A stretch of 64,000 nucleotides of DNA from Stenotrophomonas rhizophila (GTDB taxonomy: Bacteria; Pseudomonadota; Gammaproteobacteria; Xanthomonadales; Xanthomonadaceae), in assembly GCF_007667275.1 (NCBI RefSeq), contig NZ_VDQT01000001.1, forward strand, positions 62,001 through 126,000, read 5' to 3'. Shown here one piece after another: positions 8,332-17,230 of the stretch (the stretch's first letter is position 1; each line of letters begins with the position of its first letter). The notes beneath the pieces were generated by a model. The model did not search any database. It was not told where the DNA came from and was given only the letters and a program-made list of their open reading frames with translations. A program made the position numbers and the translations under genes.

Positions 8332-10284
8332 ATGTCCCCTGATCCGCAATCGCCTGCACGCCGCGAGCTGCTGCTGGGCGCCGGCGCCGCGATGGCGCTG
8401 GGCCTGGCCGGTCGCGCGCTGGCCACTTCACCGGAGAACCCCATGACCCCGCTGCTCATCCGCAATGCCCGCATCACCACGCTGGACCCGCGCCTGCCGC
8501 AGGCCGATGCACTGGCCGTGGTGGACGGGCGCATCGCGGCGATCGGCGCCGAGGCCGAGGTGCGCGCCGGGCTCACCGGCGCCACGGTGATCGACGCCGG
8601 CGGCCGCCGGCTGGTGCCGGGCCTCAACGACAGCCATACCCACCTGATCCGCGGCGGGCTGAACTACAACCTCGAGCTGCGCTGGGACGGGCTGCGCTCG
8701 CTGTCCGATGCGATGGCCATGTTGAAGGCGCAGGTCGACATCACCCCCGCACCGCAATGGGTGCGCGTGGTCGGCGGCTTCACCGCCGAGCAGTTCGCCG
8801 AGAAGCGTCTGCCCACCCTGGCCGAGCTCAATGCCATCGCCCCCGACACGCCGGTGTTCCTGCTGCACCTGTACGACCGCGCACTGCTCAACCGTGCCGC
8901 GTTGCGCGCCTGCGGCTACGACCGCAACACCCCGGACCCGCCAGGCGGGCAGATCGCGCGCGACAGCCTGGGCAACCCTACCGGCCTGCTGCTGGCCAAG
9001 CCGAACGCGCTGATCCTGTACGCCACCCTGGCCAAGGGACCGCGCCTGCCGATCGAGTACCAGGCCAATTCGACCCGGCATTTCATGCGCGAACTGAACC
9101 GGCTCGGCATCACCTCGGTGATCGACGCCGGCGGTGGCTTCCAGAACTACCCGGAGGATTACCAGGTCATCGAACAGCTGCACCGCGATGGCGAACTCAG
9201 CGTGCGCATCGCCTACAACCTGTTCACGCAGAACAAGGGCAGCGAAGTGCGGGACTTCCAGCAGTGGAGCGAAATGCTGGCGCCGCGCCAGGGCGATGAC
9301 CTGCTGCGCCACAATGGCGCCGGCGAAATGCTGGTGTTCTCCGCGGCCGACTTCGAACTGTTCAACGAGCCGCGCCCGGAGCTGCCGGCCGGGATGGAGC
9401 CGGAGCTGGCCGAAGTGGTGAAGCTGCTGGTGGAAAAGCGCTGGCCGTTCCGCATCCACGCCACCTACGACGAGAGCATCACCCGCATCCTTGACGTGTA
9501 CGAGCAGGTCAACCGCGAGATACCGTTCGACGGCCTGCACTGGTTCATCGACCACGCCGAAACCATCACCCCGCGCAACATCGACCGGATCCGCGCGCTC
9601 GGCGGCGGCCTGGCGATCCAGCACCGCATGGCCTACCAGGGCGAAGCTTTCGTTCAGCGCTACGGCGCCGAGGCCGCGCGGCACACGCCGCCGGTGCGGC
9701 GCATGCTGCAGGCCGGGTTGCCGGTCGGCGCCGGTACCGACGCCACCCGGGTGGCCAGCTACAACCCGTGGGTGGCGCTGTCCTGGCTGGTGACCGGCCG
9801 CACCGTTGGCGGGCTGGCGCTGTATGGCGAGGAAAACCTGCTCGAGCGCGAGGAAGCGTTGCGCCTGTGGACCCAGGGCAGCGCCTGGTTCTCCGGCGAC
9901 GATGACCGCAAGGGCACGTTGGCAGTGGGCCAGCTGGCCGACTTCTGCGTGCTGTCGTCGGACTTCTTCGCGGTAGCGGACGCCGCGATCGCCGACATCA
10001 CCAGCGTGCTGACTGTGGTCGGTGGGCGGGTGGTGTACGGCGACGGCGACTTCGGCCCGCTGGCGCCCACCCTGCCGCCGGCCATGCCGGACTGGTCACC
10101 GGTGAACCGCTTTGGTGGCTATCACGTGGGCGGCGTCGCGACCGGGCTGGTGGCCCGGGCGCACGTGCATGGCGCCGGCGGTTGCCGCACGCATGCGCAC
10201 GGCCACGCGGCAGCCCACCCGGTTCCCACCGACGCGCCGAACGCGTTCTGGGGCGCGCTGGGATGTTCGTGCTTCGCGTTCTGA
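8332..10284 (+). CDS. Tat-exported amidohydrolase family 3 protein (YtcJ-like)
   Basis: A 650-residue protein. The N-terminus has a twin-arginine type signal (SPARRELLLGAGAAMALG), so export in folded form is likely. The enzyme begins with a small beta domain (LLIRNARITTLDP), then the metal-dependent amidohydrolase barrel with the HxH motif in NDSHTHL, a histidine in WFIDHAET, a QHRM segment and the Asp of VGAGTDATRVASYNPW. These are the landmarks of the YtcJ/amidohydrolase_3 group, which hydrolyses C-N bonds in varied compounds. The last 50 residues are His/Ala-rich and atypical. It is the third gene of the operon, and its end overlaps the outer-membrane channel gene by 22 bases. Substrate is unknown. 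Confidence 0.85.
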   Translation: MSPDPQSPARRELLLGAGAAMALGLAGRALATSPENPMTPLLIRNARITTLDPRLPQADALAVVDGRIAAIGAEAEVRAGLTGATVIDAGGRRLVPGLNDSHTHLIRGGLNYNLELRWDGLRSLSDAMAMLKAQVDITPAPQWVRVVGGFTAEQFAEKRLPTLAELNAIAPDTPVFLLHLYDRALLNRAALRACGYDRNTPDPPGGQIARDSLGNPTGLLLAKPNALILYATLAKGPRLPIEYQANSTRHFMRELNRLGITSVIDAGGGFQNYPEDYQVIEQLHRDGELSVRIAYNLFTQNKGSEVRDFQQWSEMLAPRQGDDLLRHNGAGEMLVFSAADFELFNEPRPELPAGMEPELAEVVKLLVEKRWPFRIHATYDESITRILDVYEQVNREIPFDGLHWFIDHAETITPRNIDRIRALGGGLAIQHRMAYQGEAFVQRYGAEAARHTPPVRRMLQAGLPVGAGTDATRVASYNPWVALSWLVTGRTVGGLALYGEENLLEREEALRLWTQGSAWFSGDDDRKGTLAVGQLADFCVLSSDFFAVADAAIADITSVLTVVGGRVVYGDGDFGPLAPTLPPAMPDWSPVNRFGGYHVGGVATGLVARAHVHGAGGCRTHAHGHAAAHPVPTDAPNAFWGALGCSCFAF

Positions 10285-11561
10285 GCCTGGCGCTGGCGAC
10301 GGCCTTGCCGTCGCTGGCGGCCGCATGTGAGGACGGGTCGAGCGGCCGCTGCGTGGCGCTGGACGGCGCTGGCGAGCTGCAGCTGGATGCGTCGCTGCGC
10401 CTGCGCGGCATGTATTACGACCCGACCCGCTTCGGCATCGGCGGCAGCGAGGATGGCTATGGCCTGCTGCGCGCGCTGGCCTCGGCGGCGGCGCGGCGCG
10501 GCGCCTGGGATGGAATGGTGCAGCTCGGCGTGCACGCCGAACAGGGCCGCAAGGGTGGGCCGGGTGGGACCGATCGTGGCGCGCTGGACCTGCAGCAGGG
10601 CTATGTGCGTTGGCAGGGTGAGCGACTGGGCTGGCAGCTCGGGCGCCAGGAAGCGGCCTATGGCAGTTCGCGGCTGCTGTCGGTGCGCGACGGGCCGAAC
10701 ATCCGGCTGGCGTTCGATGGCGTGCGCGGGCGCTGGCAGCAGCGTGGACTCACCCTCGACCTGATCGCATTGCGCCCGGTGGATAACCGCAGCGGTGCGT
10801 TCGACGACCCCAGCGACCGCGGCCAGTTCCTGGTGGGCAGCTATGCCACCTGGCAGCACGGGCGACCGGGCAACGGCCTGGACCTCTACCTGCTCGGCTA
10901 CGGCCGCGACGACGCACGTTTCGCCACCGCGAGCGGCGATGAACGCCGCCGCTCGCTGGGCGCACGCTGGTTCGCGTCGCACCCGCGCTGGGACAGCAAC
11001 ATCGAAGGGGTTGCCCAGCGAGGCACGTTGTCGCGCGCGCAGGACGCCCTGGCGATCCGCGCCTGGACCCTGGCCAGCGACAGCGGCCTGCGCTGGCCGG
11101 CGCGGCGCTGGCAGCCGCGGCTGGGGCTCAAGCTGGACATCGCCAGCGGCGACCGCGATGCGCACGACGGCCGCTTGGGTACCTTCAATGCGCTGTACCC
11201 GAAGTCGGCCTACTTCAGCGAAGCCAGCCTGCTGGCACCGGCGAACCTGGTCGATGTGCAGCCGACCCTGACCCTGAGCCCGCGCGCGGGCCTCAGTACC
11301 GAAATCGGCTGGCAGCTGGCGTGGAAGCACCGCCGCAGCGATGCGGTGTACACGACCCCGGCGCCGTTGGCGGCGGTGCCCGGTACCGCCGGCACGTCGC
11401 GCCGGATCGGCCAGCAATACAAGTGGGAAACCACCTGGCAGGCCAGCGACCACTGGACCTGGAAAGGTCAGCTGGCCTGGTTCGATGCCGGCCCCGGCCT
11501 GCGCGAGGCCGGGGGCAGCGACACCCTGTTTGCATCGGTAGTAGGAGCATGGCAATGGTAG
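10263..11561 (+). CDS. Alginate-export-family outer-membrane beta-barrel protein
   Basis: A 432-residue protein with a signal peptide (MFVLRVLSLALATALPSLAAA) and a mature part built of alternating amphipathic strands with aromatic girdles, ending in a C-terminal aromatic residue (GAWQW) as outer-membrane barrels do. Stretches such as LQQGYVRWQGERLGWQLGRQEAAYGSSRL and LALDG-type turns match the alginate export (AlgE-like) family. In most bacteria such proteins are not near alginate genes and act as selective outer-membrane channels. The start at 10263 lies within the previous gene, and the stop overlaps the MFS gene by 7 bases. Pairing of an outer-membrane channel with an inner-membrane exporter in one operon suggests transport of a common compound. 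Confidence 0.8.
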   Translation: MFVLRVLSLALATALPSLAAACEDGSSGRCVALDGAGELQLDASLRLRGMYYDPTRFGIGGSEDGYGLLRALASAAARRGAWDGMVQLGVHAEQGRKGGPGGTDRGALDLQQGYVRWQGERLGWQLGRQEAAYGSSRLLSVRDGPNIRLAFDGVRGRWQQRGLTLDLIALRPVDNRSGAFDDPSDRGQFLVGSYATWQHGRPGNGLDLYLLGYGRDDARFATASGDERRRSLGARWFASHPRWDSNIEGVAQRGTLSRAQDALAIRAWTLASDSGLRWPARRWQPRLGLKLDIASGDRDAHDGRLGTFNALYPKSAYFSEASLLAPANLVDVQPTLTLSPRAGLSTEIGWQLAWKHRRSDAVYTTPAPLAAVPGTAGTSRRIGQQYKWETTWQASDHWTWKGQLAWFDAGPGLREAGGSDTLFASVVGAWQW

Positions 11562-13195
11562 AGACACACGAAAACGCGGCCCCTGGCGCCTGGTCGCCGC
11601 TGAAGATCCGGCTGTTCCGCGCCATGTGGCTGGCGATCCTGGGCAGCAATGTCGGTACCTGGGTCAACGACGTTGCCGCAGCGTGGGTGATGGCCGAGCG
11701 CACCGGCTCGCCGCTGATGGTGGCGCTGGTGCAGTCCGCGACCACGGTACCGGTGGTGCTGCTGGCGCTGGTGGCCGGCACCCTGGCCGACATCGTCGAC
11801 CGTCGCCGCTACCTGCTGTTGACCCAGGGCTGGATGCTGCTGGTGGCGGCGACATTGGCCACCCTGACCGGCCTGCAGCTGCTGAGCCCGCCGCTGCTGG
11901 TGGCGCTGACCTTCGCCATGGGCTGCGGCGCGGCGATGGCGATGCCGGCGCAGGCCGCCATCGTGTCCGAACTGGTGCCGCGGCCGATGCTGGCGTCGGC
12001 AGTGGCGTTGAACTCGATCGGGATCAACATCGCCCGCTCGCTGGGGCCGGCCATTGGCGGCCTGATCGTGGCCCAGCTCGGCGCCGGCTGGGCGTTCGGC
12101 CTCAACGCCCTGAGCTTCGGCGCGATGCTGTGGGTGCTGTTCAACTGGAAGCCCGAGGCACAGGCCTCCAGCCTGCCGCCGGAAGGCTTCGGTGCCGGGC
12201 TGCGCGCCGGCCTGCGCTACGCGCTGCGCGCCGGTCGCCTGCAGGCGGTGCTGGTGAAGTCGGCCGGGTTCTTCTTCTTCGCCAGCGCGGCCACCGCGCT
12301 GCTGCCGCTGGTGGTGCGCGGCGAGATGAGCGGTGGTGCGGGTACCTATGGCCTGCTGCTGGGCTGCATCGGCATCGGTGCGGTCAGCGGGGCGTTGCTG
12401 CTGCCGCGGTTGCGTGCGCGCCTGGACCGCGACCTGCTGGTGCTGCTGGCGACCCTGGCCTGCGCAGCAAGCCTGTTCGGGCTGGCCTGGCTGCGGAGCA
12501 TGGCGCTGCTGCCGCTGGCCATGCTGGTCAACGGCTTCGCCTGGATCACCGTGTTGTCTTCGCTGCAGATCGCCGCGCAGACCGCGGTGCCGGCCTGGGT
12601 GCGGGCCCGCGCGCTGTCGCTGTACATCATGGTGTTCTCGCTCGGCATGGCGGCCGGTGGCCTGAGCTGGGGCAGCATCGCGCAGCGCACCTCGATCCCG
12701 TGGGCATTGACCCTTGCCGCGATCGGCGCGGTGGTCGGTGGCCTGCTGGTGTGGCGGGTGCGCATCGCCGGCAGCGAGGACCTCGACCTGCGACCCACCG
12801 GGCACTGGCCCGCGCCCGAACTGGCGGTACCGGTCACGCATGATCGCGGCCCGGTGCTGGTGACCGTGGAATACCGGATCGACGCGGACGACCGCGCGGC
12901 GTTCCATCTGCTGCTCGGTGCCCTGGGGCGTACCCGGCGCCGGGACGGGGCGGTGATCTGGGGCGTGGCCGAGGACGTCGCGACGCCCGGCATCCACCTG
13001 GAGTATTTCGTGACCGCGTCGTGGATCGAACACCTGCGCCAGCATGCGCGGGTCACCGCCGAAGACCGCGCGCTGCAGGAGCAGGTGCGCGCGCTGCACC
13101 GCAACGAGCATGCCCCGATCGTGCGCCATTTCGTGGGCGGTACGGGGGCACTGGCGGCGCTGCACGCAGGCCACGAACCGCACGCACTGGGCTGA
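11555..13195 (+). CDS. MFS_3-type exporter with C-terminal ABM-like domain
   Basis: A 546-residue protein. Residues 15-415 form a 12-helix transporter of the MFS_3 group (LFRAMWLAILGSNVGTWVNDVAAAWVM, then ADIVDRRR), the group that includes the enterobactin exporter EntS. Residues about 425-515 are a soluble region (VLVTVEYRIDADDRAAF, then LEYFVTASWIEHLRQHARVT) that looks like an antibiotic-biosynthesis-monooxygenase-like alpha/beta barrel; this extension is seen in part of the family. The ATG at 11555 has GGAG at 11544-11547 with proper spacing, while the ATG at 11549 is too close to it. It is the last gene of the operon. Substrate is unknown, and a link to the siderophore genes 7 kb away is possible but unsupported. 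Confidence 0.82.
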   Translation: MVETHENAAPGAWSPLKIRLFRAMWLAILGSNVGTWVNDVAAAWVMAERTGSPLMVALVQSATTVPVVLLALVAGTLADIVDRRRYLLLTQGWMLLVAATLATLTGLQLLSPPLLVALTFAMGCGAAMAMPAQAAIVSELVPRPMLASAVALNSIGINIARSLGPAIGGLIVAQLGAGWAFGLNALSFGAMLWVLFNWKPEAQASSLPPEGFGAGLRAGLRYALRAGRLQAVLVKSAGFFFFASAATALLPLVVRGEMSGGAGTYGLLLGCIGIGAVSGALLLPRLRARLDRDLLVLLATLACAASLFGLAWLRSMALLPLAMLVNGFAWITVLSSLQIAAQTAVPAWVRARALSLYIMVFSLGMAAGGLSWGSIAQRTSIPWALTLAAIGAVVGGLLVWRVRIAGSEDLDLRPTGHWPAPELAVPVTHDRGPVLVTVEYRIDADDRAAFHLLLGALGRTRRRDGAVIWGVAEDVATPGIHLEYFVTASWIEHLRQHARVTAEDRALQEQVRALHRNEHAPIVRHFVGGTGALAALHAGHEPHALG

Positions 13196-13256
13196 CCATG
13201 CCACCGTTTTAACCGCAGAGCGCGTATGGTCGGCGCTCTTTGAGAGGAGCAGGTGC

Positions 13257-14033
13257 ATGCGCTGGATCGTTCTGTTGGCCGCCTTGGCCATGCCGCTGGT
13301 GGCGTGGCTGTCCCAGACCGGTGCGTTCGGTCCGACCAACGGTGCGATATCCGACCGCTATCCCACGCTGCTGGTGGCAGCCGGCTATGCGTTTTCGATA
13401 TGGGGCCTGATCTTCCTGTGGGACGTGGCGTTCGGGCTGTGGCAGCTGCGCCGGCGCCGGCCCGATGAGATCGCCGGCGTGCGCGGCTGGGCGGCGCTGG
13501 GTTTCGCCCTGACCGCGGCGTGGATGCCGGTATTTTCCCAGCAGCTGTTCCTGCCGGCGCTGGCGATCATATGGGGCGCGCTGGCATGCCTGCTGGTCGC
13601 GGCAGTGCGCGCCGCCCCTCCGATCGCCAGCGCCGGGCAGCGCGCGTTCGCCGCGTATCCCCTGGCCCTGCATGCCGGGTGGTTGACCATGGCGGCCTTC
13701 CTCAATACCGCGCAGGTGATCGTCGCCTACCAGTGGCTGCCGACCGGCAACATGCTCTCGTGGAGCGTGGTGCTGCTGGCCATGGCCACGCTGCTGGCAT
13801 GGGTGATGAACCAGCGCCTGCGTGGGCACTTCGCCTATCCGGCGGCGGTGCTGTGGGCGCTGGTCGGGGTCTACGTTAAGCAATCCAGCTGGCGCCTGCC
13901 CGGTGCCGACACCGTGGCCGTGCTGGCCCTGGCCGTGGCCGCGCTGCTGGTCCTGCAGACCCTGCTGCTGCGGACGCGGGCCTGGCGCGCGCCGCGCGTG
14001 GGCGTGGTTGCCGCACACCGCCACCGTCGCTGA
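13257..14033 (+). CDS. TspO/MBR-like multi-pass membrane protein
   Basis: A 258-residue integral membrane protein with about seven hydrophobic helices. The second helix AAGYAFSIWGLIFLWDVAFGLW and later Trp-rich segments (GWLTMAAFLNTAQVI) resemble the longer TspO/MBR-related membrane proteins rather than the canonical 160-residue TspO. GAGGAG lies before the ATG at good spacing, and TATGGT at 13225-13230 could be a -10 element. The MDR oxidoreductase gene follows after 15 bases with its own ribosome site, so the two are likely cotranscribed. Function is not known. Confidence 0.6.
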   Translation: MRWIVLLAALAMPLVAWLSQTGAFGPTNGAISDRYPTLLVAAGYAFSIWGLIFLWDVAFGLWQLRRRRPDEIAGVRGWAALGFALTAAWMPVFSQQLFLPALAIIWGALACLLVAAVRAAPPIASAGQRAFAAYPLALHAGWLTMAAFLNTAQVIVAYQWLPTGNMLSWSVVLLAMATLLAWVMNQRLRGHFAYPAAVLWALVGVYVKQSSWRLPGADTVAVLALAVAALLVLQTLLLRTRAWRAPRVGVVAAHRHRR

Positions 14034-14048
14034 AGAGGAGAACACACC

Positions 14049-15026
14049 ATGCGCGCAGCACTGCACGAACAGTTTGGCGATCCCACCGAAGTCCTGCACG
14101 GCGGCGAGGCGCCGACCCCGCAGCCCGGGGCGGGCGAGGTGCGGGTGCGCACCGTGCTGGCACCCATCCACAACCATGATCTCTGGACCGTGCGCGGGCA
14201 GTACGGCTACAAGCCCACGCTGCCGGCGATCGGTGGCAGCGAAGCCACCGGCGTGATCGAGGCACTGGGCGAGGGCGTGACCGGGCTGCGGGAAGGCCAG
14301 CGGGTCAGTGCGGCGTCGGTGCACGGCACCTGGGCCGAATCCTTCATCGCGCCGGCAAGGATGGTCATCCCGATGCCGGACAGCATCGAAGACAACATGG
14401 CCGCGCAGCTGATCGCGATGCCGCTGAGCGCGTTGATGCTGCTGGAGTTCCTGCAGGTGGAAAAGGGCCAGTGGATCGTGCAGAACGCAGCCAACGGCGC
14501 AGTCGGCAAGGCGCTGGCGATGCTGGCCAAGGCCCGCGGCGTGCACTGCCTGAACCTGGTGCGGCGCGATGACGGCGTGGCGGAAATGCAGGCGCTGGGG
14601 ATCGACCACACGGTGTCCACCGCGAAGCCGGACTGGATGGCGCAGGTGCGCGCCCGGTTGGGCGAGGGCGGGGCGACCGCAGCCGTGGATTCGGTCGGCG
14701 GCAAGGCCAGCGGTGAACTGGTCAGCCTGCTGGGCGAGAACGGCACGCTGGTGTCGTTCGGCTCGATGACCGGCGAACCGATGCAGATCGGTTCGGGCGA
14801 TGTGATCTTCAAGCAGGCCACGGTCAAGGGTTTCTGGGGCAGCAAGGTCAGCCAGGCGATGGCGCCGGAGGACAAGCGCCGCCTGGTCGGCGAACTGCTG
14901 ACCCTGGCCGCGGCCGGCGGCCTGAGCCTGCCGGTGGACGCGGTGTTCGGCCTGGACCAGATCGCGGAGGCCGCCAAGGCCAGCCTGCAGCCCGGCCGCA
15001 ACGGCAAGGTCCTGCTGAAGCCATGA
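14049..15026 (+). CDS. MDR-superfamily zinc-type alcohol dehydrogenase / quinone or enoyl reductase-like
   Basis: A 325-residue medium-chain dehydrogenase/reductase. It has the GroES-like N-terminal domain (PGAGEVRVRTVLAPIHNHDLW, GGSEATGVIEALGEGV) and a Rossmann domain with the nucleotide loop QNAANGAVGKALAML. The cysteine and histidine ligands of structural and catalytic zinc are not apparent, so it is closer to the zinc-independent quinone-reductase and 2-enoyl thioester reductase branches, which use NADPH. GAGGAG stands before the ATG. It follows the TspO-like gene by 15 bases. The physiological substrate is unknown. Confidence 0.85.
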   Translation: MRAALHEQFGDPTEVLHGGEAPTPQPGAGEVRVRTVLAPIHNHDLWTVRGQYGYKPTLPAIGGSEATGVIEALGEGVTGLREGQRVSAASVHGTWAESFIAPARMVIPMPDSIEDNMAAQLIAMPLSALMLLEFLQVEKGQWIVQNAANGAVGKALAMLAKARGVHCLNLVRRDDGVAEMQALGIDHTVSTAKPDWMAQVRARLGEGGATAAVDSVGGKASGELVSLLGENGTLVSFGSMTGEPMQIGSGDVIFKQATVKGFWGSKVSQAMAPEDKRRLVGELLTLAAAGGLSLPVDAVFGLDQIAEAAKASLQPGRNGKVLLKP

Positions 15027-15050
15027 CGGCAAGGCAAGCACACCCCGCAC

Positions 15051-15059
15051 GCTAGAATC
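15051..15059 (+). promoter_or_regulatory. -10-like element GCTAGAATC before the M14 peptidase gene
   Basis: GCTAGAATC contains a TAGAAT hexamer 30 bases before the ATG at 15089. Similar elements stand 29-30 bases before the ATGs at 36499 and 39671. No good -35 is visible. Confidence 0.4.
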
Positions 15060-15088
15060 CCCCTGATCCAAATTCCACGAGCCCCATC

Positions 15089-16006
15089 ATGAACGACCCC
15101 CGCTTCTATCCCATCGGCACCCCCGGCCAGCCCTGGGGCGCCGCAGAGAAAGCGGAATGGCGGACCCGGCAACTGCCGGTACGGCGCTACGCCGACGATG
15201 TGTTGCCGGTCATCGACGCATTGCGCGACCGCTTCGACGTGGTCCAGTACGGCACGCTCGATTACGCCCCGCACAGCTACCCGCTGTTCGCCGTCCGCAG
15301 CCGCGACTGGAACCCGGCGCTGCCGTCGGTGCTGGTCACCGGCGGGGTGCACGGGTATGAAACCAGTGGCGTGGAAGGCGCGCTGCAGTTCCTGGCCACG
15401 CGCGCGGCGGACTATGCCGGTCGTGCCAACGTGCTGGTCGCACCGTGCGTGAGCCCCTGGGGCTATGAGCGCATCCAGCGCTGGAATGCGGATGCGATCG
15501 ACCCGAACCGTTCGTTCGTGGCCGACAGCCCGGCGCAGGAGTCAGCCGCGCTGATGGCACTGGTGGCGCCGCTGCGGGCGGGGATGGTGCTGCACATCGA
15601 CCTGCACGAAACCACCGACAGCGACGAAAGCGAGTTCCGTCCGGCCTTGGCCGCGCGCGATGGCAAGCCGTTCGAACCGGGGCTGATTCCCGATGGCTTC
15701 TACCTGGTCGACGACACCGAAAACCCGCAGCCGGCCTTCCAGCAGGCGGTCAATGCGGCGGTGGAGCAGGTGACCCACATCGCCCCGGCCGACGAGCGCA
15801 ACGAAATCATCGGCTCGCCGGTGGTGGCGCCGGGGGTCATCCAGTATCCGCTGAAGCAGCTGGGCCTGTGCGCCAGCATCACCGGCGCGCGCTATACGAC
15901 CACCACCGAGGTCTACCCGGACAGCCCGCGCGCGACCCCGCAGCAGTGCAACGACGCGCAGGTCGCGGCGATCTGCGCGGCGATCGATTACGCGCTGGCG
16001 CATTGA
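15089..16006 (+). CDS. M14-family zinc metallocarboxypeptidase
   Basis: A 305-residue protein with the M14 zinc site HGYE (GGVHGYETSG, about residues 87-96) and the second zinc His in LHIDLHET, plus the substrate-binding NRSF in DPNRSF. The catalytic Glu is probably in TTEVYPDSP near the C-terminus. No signal peptide is visible, so it should act in the cytoplasm, as do related succinylglutamate-desuccinylase-like or carboxypeptidase-like members. No Shine-Dalgarno sequence is evident; a -10-like GCTAGAATC lies 30 bases upstream. It is convergent with the MFS gene that follows, 17 bases apart. Confidence 0.85.
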   Translation: MNDPRFYPIGTPGQPWGAAEKAEWRTRQLPVRRYADDVLPVIDALRDRFDVVQYGTLDYAPHSYPLFAVRSRDWNPALPSVLVTGGVHGYETSGVEGALQFLATRAADYAGRANVLVAPCVSPWGYERIQRWNADAIDPNRSFVADSPAQESAALMALVAPLRAGMVLHIDLHETTDSDESEFRPALAARDGKPFEPGLIPDGFYLVDDTENPQPAFQQAVNAAVEQVTHIAPADERNEIIGSPVVAPGVIQYPLKQLGLCASITGARYTTTTEVYPDSPRATPQQCNDAQVAAICAAIDYALAH

Positions 16007-16023
16007 GCGTTGCGGGCGTGGAC

Positions 16024-17175
16024 CTACGCCTTCACCCAGCGTGCGGTGATGCCGACCAGCAGCAGGGCAACGGCAACGAGGCAGAAGGCGGTGACCAGGC
16101 TGCTGCCCTGGGCGACGAAACCGATCAGCGCCGGGCCGGCGAGGATGCCGGCATAACCGAGCGTGGTGATCGCGGGAATGGCCAGGCTTTCGGGCATGGT
16201 CTTCTGGTTGCCGGCCATCGAGAACAGCGCCGGCACGATGTTGGCGCAGCCGAGGCCGATCAGTGCGTAGCCCAGCAGCGCCGGCAGCAGGGCGCCGGCA
16301 AAGGTGGCGATGCCGAAGCCGGCCGCGGCCACGATGCTGCCCAGCAGGATCGCGCGCAGGCGGCCGAGTTTCGCCACGATGCCGTCGCCGACCAGGCGGG
16401 TGACCGTCATGGCGATGGCGAAGGTCATGAAGCCCAGCCCGGCGCGGTCCGGCGGCACCTGCTGCACTTCGTGCAGGAATACTGCGCTCCAGTCGAGCAT
16501 GGCGCCTTCGGCGAGGAAGGCGACGAAACAGAGCACGCCGATTGCCAGCACCACCCCGTGCGGCACGGCGAATACCGGTGCGCCGCTGGGCGCACGGTCG
16601 CGGCGCCAGTACGGGACGGACAGCAGCAGCACCGCCACCATCGCCACCGAGGCCAGCACGCAGACCCACAGCGGCGGCAGCCGCAGGGCGAGCAGTGCGG
16701 TCATCGCGGCGGCGCCCACGGCCCCTCCGATGCTGTAGAAGGCATGGAAGCCGGACATCATCGGGCGACCACTGTCGCGCTCCACCATCACCGCCTGGAT
16801 GTTCATCGTGCAATCGCAGGCGCCCACGCCGGCACCGAACACGAACAGCGCCAGGCCCAGCGTCCACGGTGAGGGAGCGATGGCCAGCAGGGGCAGGCTC
16901 GCCATCACCATCAACAAGGTGGCGATCATGACCGCGCGGCAACCGTGGCGTGCGGCAAGGATCCCGGCCAACGGCATCGCCAGCAGCGAGCCGGCGCCCA
17001 GGCACAGCAGCACCAGGCCCAGCGCGCCTTCGTCCAGTCCGGTGCGGGTCTTGGCGAACGGCACCAGCGGTGCCCACGCTGCGGTGGCGAAACCGGGCAG
17101 GAAGAACGCGGCGCGGGTGGCGTGCTGTTCGGCGCGCTGGCGGGTTACGGGCAGGACATCGGGCGGTGATCGCAT
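16024..17175 (-). CDS. MFS transporter
   Basis: A 383-residue 12-helix major facilitator. Helix 1 reads AAFFLPGFATAAWAPLVPFAK, and the loop after helix 2 holds AGILAARHGCRAVM. The sequence resembles the YbjJ-type family (FAEGAMLDWSAVFLHEV around helix 7), which often sits in sugar or metabolite contexts. The ATG at 17175 is used because residues upstream of it are not membrane-like. A LysR gene on the same strand ends 55 bases upstream, so cotranscription with it is possible. Substrate unknown. Confidence 0.85.
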   Translation of the reverse strand: MRSPPDVLPVTRQRAEQHATRAAFFLPGFATAAWAPLVPFAKTRTGLDEGALGLVLLCLGAGSLLAMPLAGILAARHGCRAVMIATLLMVMASLPLLAIAPSPWTLGLALFVFGAGVGACDCTMNIQAVMVERDSGRPMMSGFHAFYSIGGAVGAAAMTALLALRLPPLWVCVLASVAMVAVLLLSVPYWRRDRAPSGAPVFAVPHGVVLAIGVLCFVAFLAEGAMLDWSAVFLHEVQQVPPDRAGLGFMTFAIAMTVTRLVGDGIVAKLGRLRAILLGSIVAAAGFGIATFAGALLPALLGYALIGLGCANIVPALFSMAGNQKTMPESLAIPAITTLGYAGILAGPALIGFVAQGSSLVTAFCLVAVALLLVGITARWVKA

Positions 17176-17230
17176 GTTGCTGGAAGCGTTGACATCGGGG
17201 CTGCCAAGCTTACCTGCACCTTCCCGCAGG

